The translations under genes and the position numbers were made by a program. From positions 4,886,001 to 4,950,000 of the forward strand of contig OU696571.1 of NCBI GenBank assembly GCA_916048095.2: 64,000 bases of DNA, in the 5' to 3' direction. Positions within the stretch are counted from its first letter, which is position 1. Every line of letters begins with the position of its first letter. The notes beneath the pieces are model-generated. The model was given only the letters and a program-made list of their open reading frames with translations, was not told the origin of the DNA and ran no database searches. The DNA comes from Sacculina carcini (lineage: Eukaryota > Arthropoda > Thecostraca > Sacculinidae). Positions 58,747 through 64,000 of this stretch are shown here, piece after piece.

Positions 58747-59291
58747 GGAGTACTACAATATTGCCCTATGAACATATTGGCCAAAAACGCCCGCATGCTC
58801 CCATACTCTGCAATAGGGCAATATGTTCACCTCGGCCAGCGTAGTGTCAAAGGCGTATCAAGTGCGGTGAGTGCGACTGCGGCTTGTGGCCAATATGTTC
58901 TCTTTTCACCATAGGTAAATCTCAGTGGTTTTCAACACAACGCACGAGTTTTTATACAACAATTAGCTAGCACATAACATACTGTGTGGTTATTGGCTAG
59001 GTTAGGTCAGGTCAGGTTAAGTCAAGTTAGATTACTGAGCCTAGCCAATAACCGCACAGTATGTGAGGTGCTAGCTACTTGTGTATAAACTCTTGTCTTG
59101 TGTTGAAAACCACTGAAATTTCGCCATGGTGAAAATTGAACATATTGGCCACAAGCCGCAGTCGCACTCACCGCACTTGATACGCCTTTGACACTACGCT
59201 GGCCGAGGTGAACATATTGCCCTATTGCAGAGTATGGGAGCATGCGGGCGTTTTTGGCCAATATGTTCATAGGGCAATATTGTACTAGATC
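58747..59291. mobile_element. Foldback element with 10-bp target duplication
   Basis: Two ~250-bp arms, starting TACAATATTGCCCTATGAAC, are inverted around a short AGGTTAGGTCAGGTCAGGTT centre. Both sides carry CTCGTCATTG (58737-58746 and 59292-59301). The 9-10-bp duplication with very long inverted ends suits a Mutator-like or foldback MITE. No coding region. Confidence 0.85.
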
Positions 59292-59301
59292 CTCGTCATT
59301 G

Positions 59302-61060
59302 AGTATTGTTCATATTTATTCAAAGAAATTTGGCAGGAATGCCCAGGCGTGTGGAATAGGGCTTGGAGGAGTGCATGCGGGAGGCGAAATACTGTGTCAA
59401 TGATGACATGGTTTGTGATTTTGCTATTTCATTTTCATTGCAACCGCTTTCAAGGCATCAATGCATGCATCAATACATTTTTATTGGAACTGCTACCATT
59501 GCATAGCAGATCATGTCATTTCTTGCCACTGAAAATACTTTCACTCCAAGCTAGCATATGAAAAATTCGTCAAATCTACTAGCAACCACTATACATACGC
59601 ATGCATCCATCATGTCACACTGCATCTATCTTACAAACATGCCCCACTGTTCCTGTTTGCACCTTGTCTTGTTTTGCTGCCTTCCTTCATGCTCTTGCAG
59701 ACCACTTTCGCCTATACACGTGCGTTATAATTCAACATAAGGAAGTATCGCTCAACCCTCTTGGTAATGATCTTATGAGGGGACAATCTACGAGTGCTTA
59801 ATCCAACAAAATTTGCACTGTATTCGTGCGACGTGACGCCTCAACGATGCTTCATCAAGGAGTGTTTCATAGATCAAACCACGAGACAGGAACACGTCAG
59901 ATTTACAGGAATACATAAACCAAATAATCAAACATATTCTTTTTTCAATACATTGATAATGGTGTTGTGTATTTGTAGCCTGAGGTTTGTTGTGAAAAGG
60001 CAATGCCTCTCAAAGTGTAAATCTTGCTGGTCTCAAAATCAAGAACGAAGTGTCGCTCCATATGTTTTATAATACAGCTATTGTTAATGATACAGCTGGC
60101 TATTATTACAGATATACGATCAACGTTAATTGGAAATGTCCATGAACTTTCAACAAATGCTTCACAATGTTAACGAGCGAGTTTCTTGCTCCCTCTGCTG
60201 ATTTAACGCCAAATATTCGACCAGCTGCTTAATGACTGAACCGGTGGACTTACTGAATATTTTCACTCTTAAGCCGGCCTTTAATGGCATAAATAATTGA
60301 GCTGCGAGATATTCGATATACAATGGACGAGACAAACAATGGATGACGTGAGAACAGGCAAGCAGTAAGTCGAAGGTTGCCAAGATATCATTAATAACTT
60401 TGCGTGTATACGAGTTGTAGCAGCATTGCACTGGCAATTAACTGCACGTCATTACGGTTCAACGGTTCAAAACGGGTCTCGTAATGATTTCAGAGCTACA
60501 CTGTGCTTGCGCTGAAGATGTCAATTATTTTTCCTCCAGCAGATACTAAAATCCATTGTTGTCAAATCAATATTTTTCTTTAACTGATATGAATACATAT
60601 AAACTAATTTAATTCATGGTGCGTTTTTCTCTGCAAAATCTTGCACTGTTTTAATACATCCATGGTCAGGCTAAGTATCTCTTGCTGGGGAAAAGTACAG
60701 GATGCTTATTTTCTGATATGCAACCATGATAACTATGATATGCATGCATATATCAACTATGATATGCAACCAAAACGAATTCTAAAATATAATAGCGAAA
60801 TATAATTATAAATAATAATGATAATATGAATAATAAATATAATTATAATATTATTATTAATAATTATTTTAGCAGATTCATAATTTTTCAAAGTAGGCTG
60901 AATATGATAGTACCTTTTTACATAATTTGCATACAACATTTACTCTTGAATAATATTTTAAATATTAAATATTTGCTATATATAAACATTTATAAAAACT
61001 ATTTGTATTCCAAGTCATTATTTCGATCTCAGATAGAGATCTAAGATACCACAATCAAGG
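59302..61060. other. No supported gene
   Basis: AT-rich sequence with simple repeats near 60780-60870. An open stretch at 59794-60072 contains a hydrophobic run and several Cys, but has no usable splice context and no recognised family. Confidence 0.45.
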
Positions 61061-61064
61061 GTGT

Positions 61065-61345
61065 AGATTTGTGTCGAGGATCGGGGGGAATGACAGCCAT
61101 CACGCATTAGTGTTCAAAGTTGGTTCAGATGATCAATTGTTTTCGACCCTTAACTATTTTCGGCCTATTTAATTGCAACGCACATACCTCAATGTGCAAA
61201 GTACATTGCGCAAAGTAAAATTTCTCATATATTTAGAATTGTTTACATTTTTCGTGTATTGTAATTGTTTACATTGATTTTGATGACAATATGAACCCTA
61301 TGAACTGAACTCAGCAGAATTCTCGGGGTGTATAATTGCCAGTGG
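61065..61345 (+). repeat. Dispersed repeat, copy 2 of a pair
   Basis: Diverged direct copy of 37810-38110, sharing TGTCGAGGATCGGGGG and ACATACCTCAATG blocks. Confidence 0.7.
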
Positions 61346-61393
61346 CTGCCGCGTGCGATAAAAATGAGCGATAAACGATAATTATCACTCAAG

Positions 61394-61718
61394 CAGTGGT
61401 GGCTCCAAGGGAGGTTTTTTGGGGGAGGGCTGGAGTCCCCCCAAATATATGCCAAGTCCCCCTAGCCCCTCCCAAATCATAATCATGGACATCACAATTT
61501 CTTACCACTGTAAATGAAGTCCTATAATTTTTGTTCAATTTCGAGGACAGAATCGGTGTGCCCAGTTTCTTATATTTATATCAGGTAGTCAGCGTGCCTT
61601 TATTTTATAGTATGTAGTCGGCGTTACATTATAGCTCTTAATGCTTCGCCAAGCCCACTCAACGCTTTCCTTAGCCCCCCTCAGTCCCCCCATCGGAAGA
61701 ATCCTGGCGCCGCCACTG
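61394..61718. mobile_element. hAT-like MITE (CAGTGGCGGCGCCA family), copy 2
   Basis: A 325-bp element from CAGTGGTGGCTCCAAGG to TCCTGGCGCCGCCACTG. The flanking 8-mers CACTCAAG and CACTGAGG match at six of eight. It sits inside a region of GATAAACGATAA/TTATCGTTTATC inverted motifs (61355-61830), which may itself be an older repeat. Confidence 0.75.
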
Positions 61719-62457
61719 CACTGAGGTCAGACTTTTGATCGTTTATCGCAACGTTTTCTAAAATTATCGCTCATTCACTTATCGCTAGTGCCAAAAATGA
61801 GGAACGATAAACGATAAGTTCAAAATACTTTTGTAAAAATTAAAAAATGTACACGGCGGTCACATGTACACAATGTACACAATAGTCACAACAGCCCGCT
61901 TGACGTTTCCGGACCAGTTCAAGCTGAGAGTATATATAGGGTGGATACTAGAAGGATCAACACTGGCTTGCAAGTAAACCCTAAAAAACCTCATATGAGA
62001 ACTGCCAAGTGTGTGTGTAGCTGGCCAATCACATTATTATTCACAACTGCAGTGCGCCATTCTCGCTGGAGTTCTCGAGTTAGGAAGGTGTGTGCCGCTC
62101 TCTCCCATGCGCCTTGACCCACCACAACCATGGCCCCTTCATGTAGAAGCATGTGGTCCCTGCTCTTGAAGAAGACATTAGGGAGAGGTTCATCAGGAAG
62201 ATCGTCACCTCCATCACATCCACACCTGACTGTGGCGGATCCAGAGTGCAGCATTGGAAGGGGTAAATACTGAAGACAACCGGGAGAAATGATAAATCAA
62301 GGAAACTAAGCCCAACAAATAATTTCATATAAGCGTGAATGATTAAAACAGGTCTGAAAATGAAATGACAGAAAAACACAAACACACACACGCACACGCA
62401 CACAAACAAAAACATACAGACGCACACACACACAGACGTCCCTGTCTCATATATATC

Positions 62458-63365
62458 TATACTAGCATTTAAACCCGCCCGTTGTGCGGAACAATTCATA
62501 CAATGCAACTCATTCAGCTCATAATGGAAAAAGAATACAAATTAAAAAAGAAAATAGTAAACCCTTCAAAAGTCTTAACCAATAGATATGTCAGGATGTG
62601 AATATTTATATTTTGGCAAACTATTTTCCCTCAAATGGCCTCATATTTAAACATGCCGGTCGTTCGGAATGATTAAGAGTTCAAACACGAATCAAACAAT
62701 AAAGATGAAAAAAATGATGACACATTTTCATCAGAATGTTTCCAAAATTTATTTATAACTCAACATCATTCCCCAAAATCATTTGCTCAAGTACTGTTCT
62801 ACTTTTACCGCTATAATATTTACAGCCAACGTTATATATTCCGCTATCTCTTAAGTCCGATATAACCTGCATTTAAACCTGCCCGTCGTGCGGGTGAATT
62901 CATAAAAAGGGAATACAAATCAAACAGCTAAAATTGAAATCCATAAAAAAGTCCAATTTAATTATTGAGCTTTACAAATTTGCTATAAATTGCCATATTG
63001 TATTACGTGCATATGTTAGGAATAGGTGTTTTTCATCCCTATTGGTCCACGTCATTATAATTATAGACATGTGACTTTAATTATAGTTCTAGACATTATT
63101 ATAATTCTAGGCAAAGAGCCTGGATGTATTTTGTTGCTTTTTTGTTGGGTTACAAGTCTAATATGACACCTATCATATATCTCCTAGCATTTAAACCCTC
63201 CCTGCATTCCATATTTCAACATTACACCTATATTTACCGATAAAATAGATTAATGATTATGCTAGATTGAGCCCAAACAGTTCATTTTGCTGTTTAAATA
63301 CTATATAAGACATGTACATACACAAATGGTATGTTTTAATGAGTATAATGAGTAATTCCAGTATT
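62458..63365 (+). repeat. Dispersed repeat family copy 2
   Basis: Same family and orientation as 24650-25815 (TAGCATTTAAACCCGCCCGT, CCCGTCGTGCGGG, TTATGCTAGATTGAGC), but with only one to two units at the minisatellite position (63061-63100). Confidence 0.8.
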
Positions 63366-63659
63366 TATGTGTATATTATATAGTGATTGTCTGTATTGTG
63401 TCTATATGTGTGTCCGTATGCGGTGCTATGCACACGCAGGATGTCTAGCACCACACACGAACACAATGTTCACCCACTTTCCAGATACATGTTTATCGAG
63501 TTTATGTTGACAATGCAATATGAACATTTGCCGCATTGTACACCTTTACAACTAACAATTATTCTAGATAGTGTGAAATAATTGTTCTAAAAGTTCAAAA
63601 TTGTCCTAATTCTAAATAGTTGATCTAGATAAATAATTCTTCTAAATAGTAGTTGAAAG

Positions 63660-63804
63660 AATGAAAAAGTTGCGCTAAAAACAAAAGGTAGCATTTATAA
63701 CTAATTAGTACTTATTTCAGATAAATGAAATATTGATTTTTGGGCTCCTTATGACAAACAGATTCTATGATACAAAAGTTGCATTTGCAACAAAAGGTCA
63801 CCCT
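63660..63804 (-). repeat. AGGGTGAC-type repeat, inverted copy
   Basis: Ends ...GCAACAAAAGGTCACCCT, the reverse complement of the AGGGTGAC...TTTTGTTGC start at 44804. The GTTGCGCTAAAAA motif occurs at 63669. Confidence 0.6.
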
Positions 63805-64000
63805 AATTTTTTATATTAACTGAGCTGGGTGTGTTTATGTGTGCGAGTATGCTTGTGTGAATACGTGTTGGTGTGTATGTGTATGTAAATGTGTGTGTAT
63901 GTGTCGGTGAGTTTCTACATGACTGGCTTATCAGACGGAAGGTGTGAGCCACAAAGACCACAAATATTTTGCCAAATTGAGTTTTGGTCTCAGAATCGCA

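Noticed and set aside
59794..60072. 92-codon frame with hydrophobic and Cys-rich segments
   Set aside because: No ATG context, no acceptor/donor pair and no family resemblance. AT-rich composition explains the hydrophobicity.

Overview
The window is animal nuclear DNA, almost certainly from an arthropod and probably a crustacean or a similar repeat-rich genome. The evidence is a multi-exon gene ending in a KASH domain (nesprin/Msp300-type), a spliced cuticular-protein gene with a chitin-binding (RR-like) domain, GC-richer exons inside AT-rich introns, very many (TG)n and (TA)n microsatellites, and a dense mix of LINE, Penelope-like, LTR, mariner-like, hAT-like and foldback elements. There are no operons or bacterial features. 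All splice sites were read by eye from GT/AG context and frame continuity, without transcript data.

Layout. 1-16.64 kb: the 3' part of a nesprin-like gene on the + strand. I place sixteen exons encoding about 2,300 residues: an acidic disordered segment, then leucine/glutamine-rich spectrin-like helices, then a C-terminal membrane segment and luminal tail ending in NGPPPIW. 17.3-20.2 kb: two decayed non-LTR retrotransposons in opposite directions. An inverted repeat pair (14.37-14.62 and 18.83-19.07 kb) brackets the KASH exon. 23.07-36.52 kb: a three-exon cuticular-protein gene. Intron 1 (7.7 kb) holds a 26-bp minisatellite inside a dispersed repeat and two mariner-like transposase copies arranged head to head. 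Intron 2 (4.6 kb) holds a head-to-tail pair of Helitron/Helentron-like units, each carrying the last exon of a ubiquitin-specific protease.

36.5-44.8 kb: mostly repeats (hAT-like MITEs, LINE fragments, microsatellites), with one terminal exon of an unidentified membrane protein at 41.5-41.9 kb. A related terminal exon lies at 52.63-52.93 kb. 44.85-50.46 kb: a three-LTR tandem retrotransposon (LTR-ORF-LTR-ORF-LTR) with two copies of a 679-residue gag/RNase H/integrase protein that lacks protease and the RT core. The whole array is flanked by one 5-bp target duplication. 53.35-54.56 kb: about 110 copies of an 11-bp minisatellite, ending at a hAT-like MITE. 56.0-57.6 kb: a Penelope-like RT/GIY-YIG ORF. 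58.74-59.30 kb: a 545-bp foldback element. The rest, to 64 kb, is MITEs and diverged repeats.

Functionally, the two best-supported host genes are a nuclear-envelope linker (LINC complex) protein and a secreted cuticle protein. Nearly everything else is mobile or tandem-repeat DNA.
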